Source: Pseudozyma flocculosa PF-1
Taxonomy: Eukaryota > Basidiomycota > Ustilaginomycetes > Ustilaginales > Ustilaginaceae
DNA: 30,986 bases
Assembly: GCF_000417875.1 (NCBI RefSeq)
Contig: NW_006920886.1
Location: 91,930 to 122,915, forward strand
Direction: 5' to 3'
The notes below the pieces were generated by a model. The model worked only from the letters and a program-made list of their open reading frames with translations, ran no database searches and was not told the origin of the DNA. Positions within the stretch are counted from its first letter, which is position 1, and each line of letters opens with the position of its first letter. Both the position numbers and the translations under genes were made by a program. This document shows, piece after piece, positions 20,361-29,889 of the stretch.

Positions 20361-21239
20361 GATGGCGCGGATGATGAACGGACGAGCGAGGAGACGGTAA
20401 TGGGAAGCTCAGGGGCGAGTCTGGGCACGACCGGAGGGGGTGGGGCCGCCGATGCGGCGGAGTGGGCAGCCCTGTGCTCTGGATCGGATGGTTTGCGACG
20501 GGCTGGTGCTGATGCTGGATGCTGAAACGGTGTCGGAGCCAGTGCGGCTGTACAAGCGGCGATGACCGTAGTCGTGGTCGGAGACGGTGCAGAGCGTCGG
20601 GGAAGAGTGCCGACGGATTGACGCCGGGCGATGGCAGGTGTGGCGAGCACGAGCGAATGGCGGCAGCACCGCAAGTGGAGGCTTTGGGGCGGTGCAGGCG
20701 GGCACGACCGTTGGCGTCCAATCGTCGGATCGCGGGCCGAACGATGCAGGCCAGGTATCAATCGAGTGGCGAGACAGTGGACTGGCAGCGGTGACGGGCC
20801 GCTTCCGAAGGGCAGTAGGGTGATGTCTTGACGAGAAGGACTGTAAGGTAGGGGATGCTGGTGGTGGTGCTGACGACGTCGGGGAGCGAGTCAGGCGGGC
20901 CACGGCTTGGCAGCCAGCCAGCCAGCCAGCCCGGGTAGCGTGGTCGGTCAGCGGCAGCCAGCGAGGGCACGGCACGCCTCAGCCCGACAGGCCAAAGCCA
21001 GCCAGGCACTCCACCAGTCTCGACCTGCCCGGATGCGGAGCGTGGCCTGACCAGGCGTGGGTCGCCAGCCGCCTTGGGCCCCACGGCCAGCACACGCTCA
21101 ATTGCAGCCCCAGACGCAGGCACCTGCATGTCGTAGGCACCCCCGCCCACCTCCAACAAGGCTGCTGGCTGGCTCGCTCGCTCGCAGGGCAGAGACCAGC
21201 TCACCAGCTCATCATCCTGCCTCTGCCTGCCACTTTCCT
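20361..21239. promoter_or_regulatory. Upstream region of the SSH4-like gene
   Basis: Presumed promoter and 5' UTR of the SSH4-like gene. It contains a (CAGC)5 tract at 20911-20930 and scattered CCAGCC/GGCTGG sequence. No gene is supported on either strand. Confidence 0.5.
20911..20930. repeat. (CAGC)5 repeat
   Basis: Five perfect CAGC units, a second occurrence of the motif found just before the GH45-like gene. Confidence 0.85.
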
Positions 21240-22700
21240 TCATAGTGCTGCCGCAGCCCTGACACAGCACCAGCATCAGTAGTAGAGTGTGTGTGTGTGT
21301 TTCAGTGAGCAGATGCAGATGCTCTGTTGCAGCATCCAGGTTGACTGTCTCCAAGCCATGACAGGGCAATTCATCTGATACAACCAAGAGCAATGCAACC
21401 GTGATGCAAGCACACACTGCACTGCTGGCACTGCTGTAACACCAGACCTCAAGGGCTTGACAGTTTGCCTGGGCCCCTGGACACATGCCAGCATCAAGTA
21501 GCTGTTGGCAGTATGATGCTTGTCAAATGATTGTTGGGGTAAGGTGGAGCTGGCATGCATGCAAGCAGCAGTAGGTGGTCCTCTGCAACCTCCTGGATGA
21601 TTGCACACCTGCATGCGCTGCCGTAGACCAGAAAGGTGGCCTCAACAGCCTTGAGGTCCACCCAAGCGATGCCGGCAAAGATTCGCTTGGCACGCTCGGC
21701 GAAGTCAGATGGCGCCCACCCCTTGCCACCCTTCGGACCCGAGCCGGCCCAGGCACCTTGCCTGGCCAGCTCGTCCTGAAAGGCTTCGAAAATTGCTACC
21801 GAGCACTCCTGCCCAAACACTGTACGGGTGTGCTCGTCAGGAGGGTGCTGGCGGAACCGGTAGACCTCCTGGGCCACCTGGCAGGCCCAGAAGGGCTTGG
21901 TGGCCTCCCAGGTGTAGGCCGCCGGGAGGTCCCCAGAAAAGCAGGTCGTTGGGCTTGGCCACCACCAGGAACCTGCGGCTGGCCAGCGGTGAAGCGACGA
22001 CCGCGTGGGCCATTGCATTTATAATGTCGGTTGGTAGGTAGCGGGCCCAGCGGTGGACCGGCGGTGGCTGCTTCCGTTGCACCTGCACCAGTGCCCCTCT
22101 CTTTTGCTCTTCACTGCCTCCTCTCTGTACTCTGCCCTGCATCTCCAATACAACAACAGCTGGATATCATCTCTGTCTGGCAGCTTCCTGCAGTCTTGGT
22201 CCCACATTGATGCCTCTATCCCTCTGTTCATCAGCTCTGCCTCTACAGATGAGGTAAACATCACCACCTCATCTTGATATGCTGATCTCCCTTGTTGTCA
22301 GGACACTGGCTGCATCAAGAGAGGTGCAATGTCACTGGAGTGCTGAAGGTATCCTTGAGAGGGAGTCAGGTCTGGCTGTTGACCATGACACAACAGCCCT
22401 CCAGGCTGCTTTGGACTCTTGATGCAGCCCCACCCCCACTCCACTCCTTGAGCTGATGCAATTTTATTGTATTTTCGCGAATAATGCTGGACACCTTCTT
22501 GCAGCTGCTGGCCGTCTGAGCAATGAGGTTGAAGCAGGGCCGTTGAAGCATGCACAGCCATCAGCCCTTTGAAGCAAGCTCGCAACATCATCAACGAGGA
22601 CCTACAACAACAAGCGACAACATCAACAAGCGACAAACAACAGCAAGAACAGCCAAGCGTGCGCTCAGCACCGTTGCTGAGATGGGTTAAGAGATCGCTG
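21240..22700 (-). pseudogene. Low-GC island with broken reading frames (possible transposon or acquired-gene relic)
   Basis: By eye this 1.4-kb stretch is much less GC-rich than its surroundings, especially at 21240-21560 and 22100-22700. It has ordinary mixed codons rather than the GC-skewed ones of neighbours. On the minus strand, protein-like segments sit in different frames with short overlaps: ELMNRGIEASMWDQDCRK (about 22235-22180), AVVASPLASRRFLVVAKPND (about 22000-21945), then AFQDELARQGAWAGSG and FAERAKRIFAGIAWVDLKAV (about 21790-21650). Joining them needs frameshifts and there are stops at both ends, as in a decayed gene. I do not recognise the family. No terminal inverted repeats or target-site duplications were identified by eye. 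A lineage-specific gene with introns is the alternative. Confidence 0.4.
21287..21300. repeat. (GT)n dinucleotide repeat
   Basis: A short run of seven GT units near the left side of the low-GC island. Confidence 0.85.
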
Positions 22701-22794
22701 GAGTGCTCGACTCAGCGATTCGAGAGAGGATGGATGAGTGGATACAGTTACATTCACTACGAGATACAAGGGTGTTAGTACAGTTTCGTCCGGA

Positions 22795-22828
22795 GGGGTG
22801 GGGGGGGGGGGGAAGAGGGGGGGGCGAG
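22795..22828 (+). repeat. G-rich tract (G-quadruplex capable)
   Basis: Several G runs, including one of about twelve and one of eight, are separated by one to four bases. It lies 135-168 bp beyond the stop codon of the bZIP gene, whose transcript would carry the C-rich complement in its 3' UTR. Confidence 0.8.
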
Positions 22829-22962
22829 GTGGTGGCTTCGCTGTCCATTCGAACATGCGGGTTGGATGGAACATGCGATGGAACATGACTAGTGGTTCGG
22901 AAGAACAACCGTGCGAGCACAGGGGTGGGTCGAGCGAGGAGAGGAGGACACGAAGGGGCCCA

Positions 22963-24564
22963 TCAAGCTGCCACCGCACCGCTGTCGACCTGCTGCTGCG
23001 GCTGCGGCTGCTGGTCCACCGCAACAGAGGAAGGCTCAGACACGGCGGGAACGGCCCTCGTCTCCGCTGCGGGCGTCTGCTGGCTGCGCTCCATCGACGC
23101 CTCGACAACGCCGCTCTGGCCCTCCCTCTCGGCCCTCACGGCGGCAGCGGCGGCCGCGGCGGCGACGGCGTTGAGGCGATCCTCGCCCTCGCCCTCGCCA
23201 TCAACCTCGCCCTGGCCTTGGCCCTCTGCGTCCTTGTCGTTTCCGCCGAGCTGCTTCGACGCCGACATCTCGGCATCGTGTGCGTCGAGATCAAGCCTGG
23301 GCGGTGGCGGGCCGGCGACGTGGCCACCAAGCGCAGCCAGGGCGACGCGGAGCGAGTGGTTATCCTGCCTGAGCCCGTCGATGGTGATGAGGGCCTCGCG
23401 CAGCTTGGCCTTGCTCTCGTCGGCCGTGCGGAGCGCCTGCTCGCACATCGCCGCCTTGCCCTCGAGCTCCTTGACGTACTTGTCCCTGCGCTCGCGGAAC
23501 GCACGCTGCGCGGCGCGGTTCTGTGCGGCCCGCTTCGACGTCGAGAGCTGGCGGGCAGGCTTCGAGGGCGAGGCCTGTGTCGCATCCGCGCCACCGTCGG
23601 CCCCAGCATCCGCGCTGGCACTGCGAGCGCTGGTGCCGCTGGCGCCACCGGCTGTGGCAAGGGAGGCGTGTGCAGGATCAAGAGGCAACGTCGGCGAGGT
23701 CTGGATGTCCCGAGTGCTGTCGCTCTGCGGCACGGCGACACCGGGAATGGTGCCCGGCGCAGCGGCGCTGACGGCGGGCTCGACTGGGGCGCTCGACGAT
23801 GGGGGCGCCGGCGCCGGTGGAGGCGGCGACTGGTGCCACCTTGCGTCGTGCTGGTTGAGGTTCTCCCAGGGCTGACCAAAGTGCATGCCGCTCCCAGCGT
23901 CGTTGGGTCCGGACGGGCTCTGCGCCTTTTGCGCCTTGGGCCCGCGGGCGCTGCCACCCTGACCACCGCCAGAGCCGCTCCTCTTGCGCGATGCCGTGTC
24001 AATGCCATCGCCACCAAAGGGGTGCGCCAGTCCGCCCTCGTCGCCGCCATTTGTCGGGCCGTGGCCGTCAGCATGTTCGCCGTCCGCCTGGTGGTCGTGG
24101 TGCTGGCCATGGTGCTGGTGCTCGTGCTGGTACTGCTCGAGCTGCTGCTGGTACTCATGATGCTGCGCCGACGCTGCCTGTGCCAGCTGCATCACGGCCT
24201 CGAGCGCCTGGACGTCGTCGTGGGTGGCGTCGCCGCCACCGTCGCCGACGCCGCCTTCTTCCTGGCCGGGGATTCCGCCGTGCTGCTGCTGGGGCGAATG
24301 GGCGGCCTCCGCTTCGCCCTTAGCGGTGGCGCCCGCCGCTGCGTCATTGCCGCCGTTTGCATCTACAGACGGATCGATTGAGTGGGTGTAGTCGGAAGCT
24401 GCCGAGACGGTCGGGTGTTTGGGGAGACAAGTCAAGGTTACGTGGTGATTAGTCATGCTGGACCCTCCTTCCGGGCCAGGGCTGCAAAGGCTGCAGGGGC
24501 CAGAATGGCACTCACCATCGTAGTCGTTGCTGGTGGTGGTGAACCTCGTCTCCTCGTCCATCAT
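22963..24564 (-). CDS. Yap/AP-1-like bZIP transcription factor, two exons
   Basis: A nuclear DNA-binding factor. Exons 24564-24516 and 24398-22963 join at phase 1 to give 494 residues. The intron 24515-24399 starts GTGAGT, has a CTAAT branch-like site and ends GGCAG. The basic region SKRAAQNRAAQRAFRERR (about 304-321) has the NR-x-AQ-x-AFR signature of the fungal Yap/Pap1 family. It continues directly into KELEGKAAMCEQAL and further heptads to about 370. Upstream is a His/Gln-rich stretch (about residues 90-125), and the C-terminus has Glu/Gly and Ala runs. No Cys-rich redox domain of Yap1 type is visible in the spliced form. ATG 24564 (MMDEETRF) is chosen because the splice junction follows it closely. 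The frame stays open upstream to about 25095, so a longer start is possible. Confidence 0.85.
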   Translation of the reverse strand: MMDEETRFTTTSNDYDGECHSGPCSLCSPGPEGGSSMTNHHVTLTCLPKHPTVSAASDYTHSIDPSVDANGGNDAAAGATAKGEAEAAHSPQQQHGGIPGQEEGGVGDGGGDATHDDVQALEAVMQLAQAASAQHHEYQQQLEQYQHEHQHHGQHHDHQADGEHADGHGPTNGGDEGGLAHPFGGDGIDTASRKRSGSGGGQGGSARGPKAQKAQSPSGPNDAGSGMHFGQPWENLNQHDARWHQSPPPPAPAPPSSSAPVEPAVSAAAPGTIPGVAVPQSDSTRDIQTSPTLPLDPAHASLATAGGASGTSARSASADAGADGGADATQASPSKPARQLSTSKRAAQNRAAQRAFRERRDKYVKELEGKAAMCEQALRTADESKAKLREALITIDGLRQDNHSLRVALAALGGHVAGPPPPRLDLDAHDAEMSASKQLGGNDKDAEGQGQGEVDGEGEGEDRLNAVAAAAAAAAVRAEREGQSGVVEASMERSQQTPAAETRAVPAVSEPSSVAVDQQPQPQQQVDSGAVAA

Positions 24565-26762
24565 GGTGGTGACGGCGACGGCGGCGAAAGAAGCGTGGAA
24601 GGGCTGCCGGCGGGTGGACCGGGCGGGCTTCCGCAAGGCGGAGTGTGGGGGTGTGGGCTTCTTTATTGTTGGCCGACGCGAGAGCGGGCCACGCGCGACG
24701 TGTAGGTGGTAGAGAATATGCGCCGTTCGCCGGGAAGTGCGAGTTGGCCTGTGGGAGCTTGATAGGAGTAGAGATATGCTGGAAGTGGCGACGGATGGCG
24801 TCGGTGCGTTGGTATGGATGGGCAAGGTGGTGGTGGTGATGGTGGAGGAGGAGGGGAGGAGGGAGAGCCGGATGCGCGTGACGAATGCTGAGTCACCTTC
24901 GATCCAGAGGGCAGGCAGGCCAGGCGAAGCCAGGCACGGTAGGTCGGGCACACCTCTTTGGCCCGAGATCCGAGCTGAGGCAGCCCAGTATACTCGGCCG
25001 AGAGAAACCGCCTTCGACGGCTTCCATCGGCTTCGCTTTCGGTTCATCAATCCTCGTACCTCTTGCTCCGATCCGCTCGGGATGGTCGCGACCATGATGG
25101 CTGCAACGCATCGATCGAGGTTTCATGGAGGCCAGCAGACACACTCTCGCGTACAGGCGGATACGTACGGCATGCCCACCTCACGCTGCCGTGGCTTCCT
25201 CGTCGCTTGTCTCAGGCCGGATATGAACGTGGCCCTTTGGCGCGGGCAGATCTAGAGTTGTGCCGGTACCGGCAGCTTGGGCCTGCACGTGTGCCTTGCC
25301 GCGGAAGCTCTATCTGTCTGTACGGGGCCCATCCTCGTGGACCGGGAAGCACAGGTAACCCGTTCGGGATGGAGATGACTGGGTGCGTATCTAGCGGCTA
25401 GGCCGTCTGTCGTGTGCGGTGGCGCAGAGCCTCGTGGGCGGGAGGCGGGCCGGTAGACGACAAGGCAGGGTACGGCTGGTTGGCTGAGCGCACCTACCGT
25501 GCCGACAGCATCGACGGCCCGTCTCGTCACGGCTGCGACGCCGAGATGGTCCAACGCCGGTCGAGGGGCGGATATTCAAATCGACGCGAGGCCGCCCACG
25601 TTCATGTTATCCGATGCGGAGGAAGGGAGGGAAGCAAAGAGGCCGCCATCGCAGAGACGAGGTTGCCGCGGCCACTAAAAGATGATTGCTAGCCGTGGCC
25701 AGGCCGCCGGTTGGTGCTCGAGCTGGGCGGCTGGACGTGGATGGTGCCGTCGTACGAGGTGTCGGACGACGAGACTGTGGCGGACGAGTGGCAGGCCCAC
25801 GTTGTCCAACCACACGGCGTGGGGCCATCGCACACGCCCGTACGGCACGCACGGCGTCTGTCGACCAAGCAAGGCAGAAGAGGCGGAGCAAAGGAGAAAT
25901 ATCGGCGTGTGGGACACACAAGGAAGCCCGGTGCCGGCAGGTTGCGCATGCATGGGCGGGCAGCGCGCTCTTGTTGCGGGCGCGAGTCGTGTGGGGGTGG
26001 CCAAAGGGCCGCCTTGACCTACTGCCTACCTGGGCTGCCGTCTTCCTCTATCGTGCCCCTGAGCACCGTACCGCCAGGGCAGCATGATCTTTCCTGCGTG
26101 GCCGCGGGTCTCGAGTAAGCGAAGTCCTCGCCCGCCGTTCCAAACCGCACCGTTCCGCGCGTCCTGCTGAGCCGTCAGATCCCAGCCGCCTCGAGGACGA
26201 CGAGTTTGTGCTCGGCAGCGTTTCTCAACCGAGCCAGCGGAGAGACCGAGAGACAGGCAGGCAGGCTAGGCAGGGCTAGGTCCACGCCGCAGGAACCGTC
26301 GGCTCACGGCGGCACCACGTCTGCCGGCGCTTCGCACTCGATGGCTCTTTGCTCGCTCCCTCGTCGTCCATGCGCCCCCTGTCGAGGATCCCCAGGTGGC
26401 ACCGCTCGCCGGTTCTCGTCGGCTCGCACCTTTGCCGGCTTGCTCGTGGGGCGTGGGGCGCATCGTATGTACTGGCTGCAGAGCGCTAGGATGGGCGCAC
26501 CACTCGAAGCCCACGTTGTCGCCTCCCCCCGCTTCATCCTTTGGCAGCCAGCAACGCAGCCCTATGGTTCCCTCACACAGACCCTCTTATAAAACGCCCC
26601 GAATGTATGTAGAATCAGCTCCCTGTCCATCCTCGCCCTTCTTTCCAGCAACCTTCTCTCCTCTTTCCCCCGTTTCTCCATCCCCTCGCCCTCCGCGCGG
26701 ACGATCAGCGCCAAACCGGCACCTCGCCCGTCCGACGCAGCGCAGCGCAGCGTAATCCAGCC
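24565..26762. promoter_or_regulatory. Divergent intergenic region between the bZIP and MFS genes
   Basis: A 2.2-kb gap holding the promoters of both genes. Frames on both strands are short and unlike known proteins. A TATA-like box precedes the MFS gene. A CT-rich leader (26640-26700) is likely 5' UTR of the MFS gene. Confidence 0.55.
26588..26594 (+). promoter_or_regulatory. TATA box candidate for the MFS permease
   Basis: TATAAAA lies 175 bp before the permease ATG in otherwise GC-rich DNA. A start of transcription about 30 bp downstream would leave a CT-rich leader of about 145 bases. Confidence 0.5.
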
Positions 26763-28543
26763 ATGTCGTCCACCGACGAGATCCGCAAAGACGCGAGCCC
26801 CCTGGCCGAAGAGAAGCGGTCACACGATGACACGCCCGCCGTCGCACACACCGTCCAGCCCGTCGTGTCGCTCGACGAGCAGCCCCCCGCCGCGCGCTCC
26901 AAGCTGAAGGCGTTCGGACTCATCTTTGCCTGCGGCTCCGCCCTCTTCTCCGACGGCTACGTCAACGCCATCGCTGGCCCCGCCATCACCATCCTCTCGT
27001 ACATCTACCCGGACTACAAAGACTTTTCCGGCTTCGAATCCAGGTTCTCGTCGCTCGTCTTTGCCGGAACCCTGGTTGGCATGCTCGTGTTTGGTGTCGT
27101 CGTCGACCGTATCGGACGCCGCTGGGGAATGTGGTTCTCGTCGATCTGGCTCACCCTGTTCAGCATCCTCATTGCTGGTGCTTGGGGAGCCGGTGGGTCC
27201 ACCGGTGGCCTCTTTGCAGCGCTCTCCGCCTACCGCTTCATCCTCGGGTGAGTCCGCACGCAGCCATCCCGCCGGCGCTTTCGGCCCGACCCGACCGGAC
27301 CGGACAGCTCGCTGACGCGTCTCAACGCCACCCGAAAAATCCCCGCCGCGCCACCGTCACCGACTCAGCATCGGTAAGTCGCCCGCTTCCATCGCACCAT
27401 CTCATGGCACCAAGATGCGCACTCCTGACCATCTCTTGTATTCTCAAACAAAAAAAAAAAGGTCTTGGGAGTGAGTATCCGTCGGGGTCTGTCGCAGCAT
27501 CTGAAAACACGGAGTCGGACGACGTAAAGAAGACTCGACAGCAGGCGTACTTCATCATTGCGACCAATTCGATGATCGATCTCGGCTTCGTTGTGGCGTC
27601 GCTGGTGCCACTGATCCTGCTCCTCATCTTCGGCATGGGCCACCTCGAGTGGGTCTGGCGTCTCTCGCTCGGCCTCGGCGCGCTACCGCCGTTGATCGTC
27701 TTCTTCTTCCGGGCCGGCATGAAGGAGCCTGAGCACTTCCGAAAGGGCGCGATCAAGAAGAACGTGCCCTGGCTCCTCATCTTTAAGCGGTACTGGGTGC
27801 GCCTGGCCGCCGTCAGCCTTGCGTGGATCGCGTACGACTTCGTGAGCTACCCGAGCGGCATCTACTCGTCGATCATCACCAAGCAGCTCATCCCGACCGA
27901 CGCCGGCCTGAGCGACTACGAGGTGCTCAAGCGCAGCCTGGGCTACAGCACCGCGCTCAACTGCTTCTACCTGCCCGGCACCTTTTTCGGCGCCATGGTC
28001 ACCGACCGCCTCGGCCCCAAGCGCACCATGATCATCGGCCTCCTCCTCCAGGCCATCATGTGCATCATCATGGCCACCGCCTTTACCAAGATCCGCGAGT
28101 CGCTCGGCGCCTTTATCGTCGTCTACGGCCTCTTCCTCTCGTTTGGCGAGTTCGGATCGGGCAACAACCTCGGCCTGCTCGCCTCCAAGGCCTGCGGGCC
28201 CGCCGCGGTCCGAGGCCTGTTTTACGGCATTGCCGCCGCCCTCGGCAAGGCCGGCGCCTTCGGTGGCTCCTACGCCTACCCGCAGATCCAGGCCGACGTC
28301 GGAGGTCCCTCAGAGACGCTCTACTACACCGCCCCCTTCTACGTCGCCCTCGGGCTCGCCATCTTCTCGGCGGCCATCACCTACTTTTTCATCCCCGAGG
28401 TGCGCGCCGACTCGATGAAGCAGGAGGACGCGGCGTTCCGCCAGTACCTCATCGACAACGGCTACGACGTCTCGCAGATGGGCTTCGACGAGCCCAACCG
28501 CGCCTCCAACGCCGAAAAGGGCGTCGTCACCCCGAGCCCGTAG
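26763..28543 (+). CDS. MFS permease of the GIT1 (glycerophosphodiester/phosphate) type, with 5-nt microexon
   Basis: A plasma-membrane major facilitator of the Git1/phosphate-symporter-like group, which imports glycerophosphodiesters such as glycerophosphoinositol with protons (family knowledge; the substrate is not proven). Three exons, 26763-27247, 27369-27373 and 27462-28543, give 523 residues. Introns are 27248-27368 (GTGAGT...CAG) and 27374-27461 (GTAAGT...AAG). Visible features: cytosolic N-terminus, DGYVNAIAGPAITIL in helix 1, the signature DRIGRRWGM between helices 2 and 3, FILGIGLGSEYPSGS rebuilt across the microexon (about 158-172), large central loop, TDRLGPKRTM in the second half, and SKACGPAAVRGLFYGIAAALGKAGA near the end. 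About 12 hydrophobic segments fit the fold. The divergent bZIP neighbour may be coincidental. Confidence 0.85.
27369..27373 (+). other. 5-nt microexon (CATCG) of the MFS permease
   Basis: Five bases lie between a CAG acceptor (27366-27368) and a GTAAGT donor (27374-27379). Exon 1 ends with two bases of a glycine codon. Adding C completes Gly, ATC gives Ile, and the final G joins GT of exon 3 as Gly. The result is FILG-I-G-LGSEYPSGS. Direct joining of exon 1 to exon 3 would hit TGA within four codons. Confidence 0.85.
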
Positions 28544-29889
28544 GCGCCGTTTGGGCCTCGGTCTCTCCTCCGCACGCATCGAGATGGACGACAGACCAAG
28601 AGGGGTTCCTCAGTAACGAGACGCACAGAAGGACTCGCGCGAGAGCGTGCACCTGCTCTTCGCAACTCAGCCGCCACTCTGCTTTGTCGGCTGCCTTTTC
28701 TGCTGTTTACGATCACGACCACTGTGCTCTTTCTATTCCCCAGCGTAACGACTGCTTGCAATGCCCATCACATACCCGGTCCACATCGACCGCCTGCACG
28801 CCGCGACCCGCTCCGTCTCTGCCTGTCATGCCTCGCCGCAATGGAAAGGCTGGACCAGCTCGCACGCGATGGTGCACAGCGCCGCGTTCAGACGTGTGCG
28901 ATGCAGCCTACGACGTCGTATGTACAGCCTCAGCCTGTCCCTTCTGCACACACACCGCCATCGACCAGCACCGACTCCGGTTCCGACCCGACGACGGACG
29001 AGGAGCAGACACACCCCTACTTTCGGCCCGGCCCGGCCCGCCAGGCCAGCCGCGTGGCGTCGACGACATCTGCAGGGCGGCGTAGCGACCAGGGCGTCTC
29101 AGCCGTACGTCCCTGCCTGCTGCGCCGCAGGCAGGCACGCGGGCGGATGCATGAGTGACGCCCGTCCTGGCTATCTTGGCCGGACGTGGCGGCACCAGGG
29201 CGTTCCTGGCCTGACCTCGCCTGGCCAGGCTGGCTGAGCCAGCGCAGTCGGTGCCTGATCCAGTCGCCGGCGGTCGGGTCTTCGCCTCGGTTCCGAATCG
29301 AACCAGTGTGTGGCGGGGGGTGCATCTTGCCGCATGCCATCCGGTAAGAGGCCGGAGTCATGAGTTGATCAAGCAGACCAAGATGGAACGGGAGGTCGCA
29401 GGCCGTACCTACCTCTGCCTCTGCACCACGCGCGATGCATGTCAAGCAGCACCATCCCGGTGCCTCCGGTACGGTACGGGGCGGTACGCATGATGCGTCG
29501 GCAGCCAGCACGGTGGTATGACGACGACGACGCCAGACCGTGTGCGCGCCCTCTTTCCGCCATCGCGGGGCATGGTACCGAGTCGGCTTCTACCGATATC
29601 GTCTTAGTCAAGTTCGTAGCGTACCTTCTGCAGGACAGGAATTCTGCAGCGACGAGGTGGATCAAGCTCCTCGCTCCGTGCATCATCGACGATCAGGCAA
29701 AGACGCTGAGCAGCACAAACAGAACAGACGCACAAACGACAGACAGTCGTGAATCCCGCATCGCATCGCACGCTCCGTCACATACCCTCGTTCGATTGGT
29801 CGTGTAGAGAAAGAGATCCTGATTCCGCCCCCCGCGCCATCGCGCTCGCGCATCTCTACAAACGATATGCGGCGCACAGCGCCGCCGCG
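28544..29889. other. Convergent 3' intergenic region, no supported gene
   Basis: This 1.35-kb stretch lies between the ends of the permease and the PHD-finger gene. Overlapping short frames on both strands share the same GC-rich sequence and none has a recognisable domain. It should contain both 3' UTRs. Confidence 0.5.

Noticed and set aside
22738..24381. 547-codon plus-strand frame opposite the bZIP gene
   Set aside because: Antisense shadow of the Gln/Ala/Gly-rich bZIP exon. The bZIP signature on the minus strand is decisive.
24565..25095. Longer N-terminus for the bZIP protein
   Set aside because: The frame is open but the sequence is low-complexity, and a canonical splice donor closely follows the MMDEETRF start.
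27823..29085. 420-codon plus-strand frame overlapping the permease
   Set aside because: Arg/Pro-rich shadow in the wrong phase. The hydrophobic transporter helices lie in the other frame.
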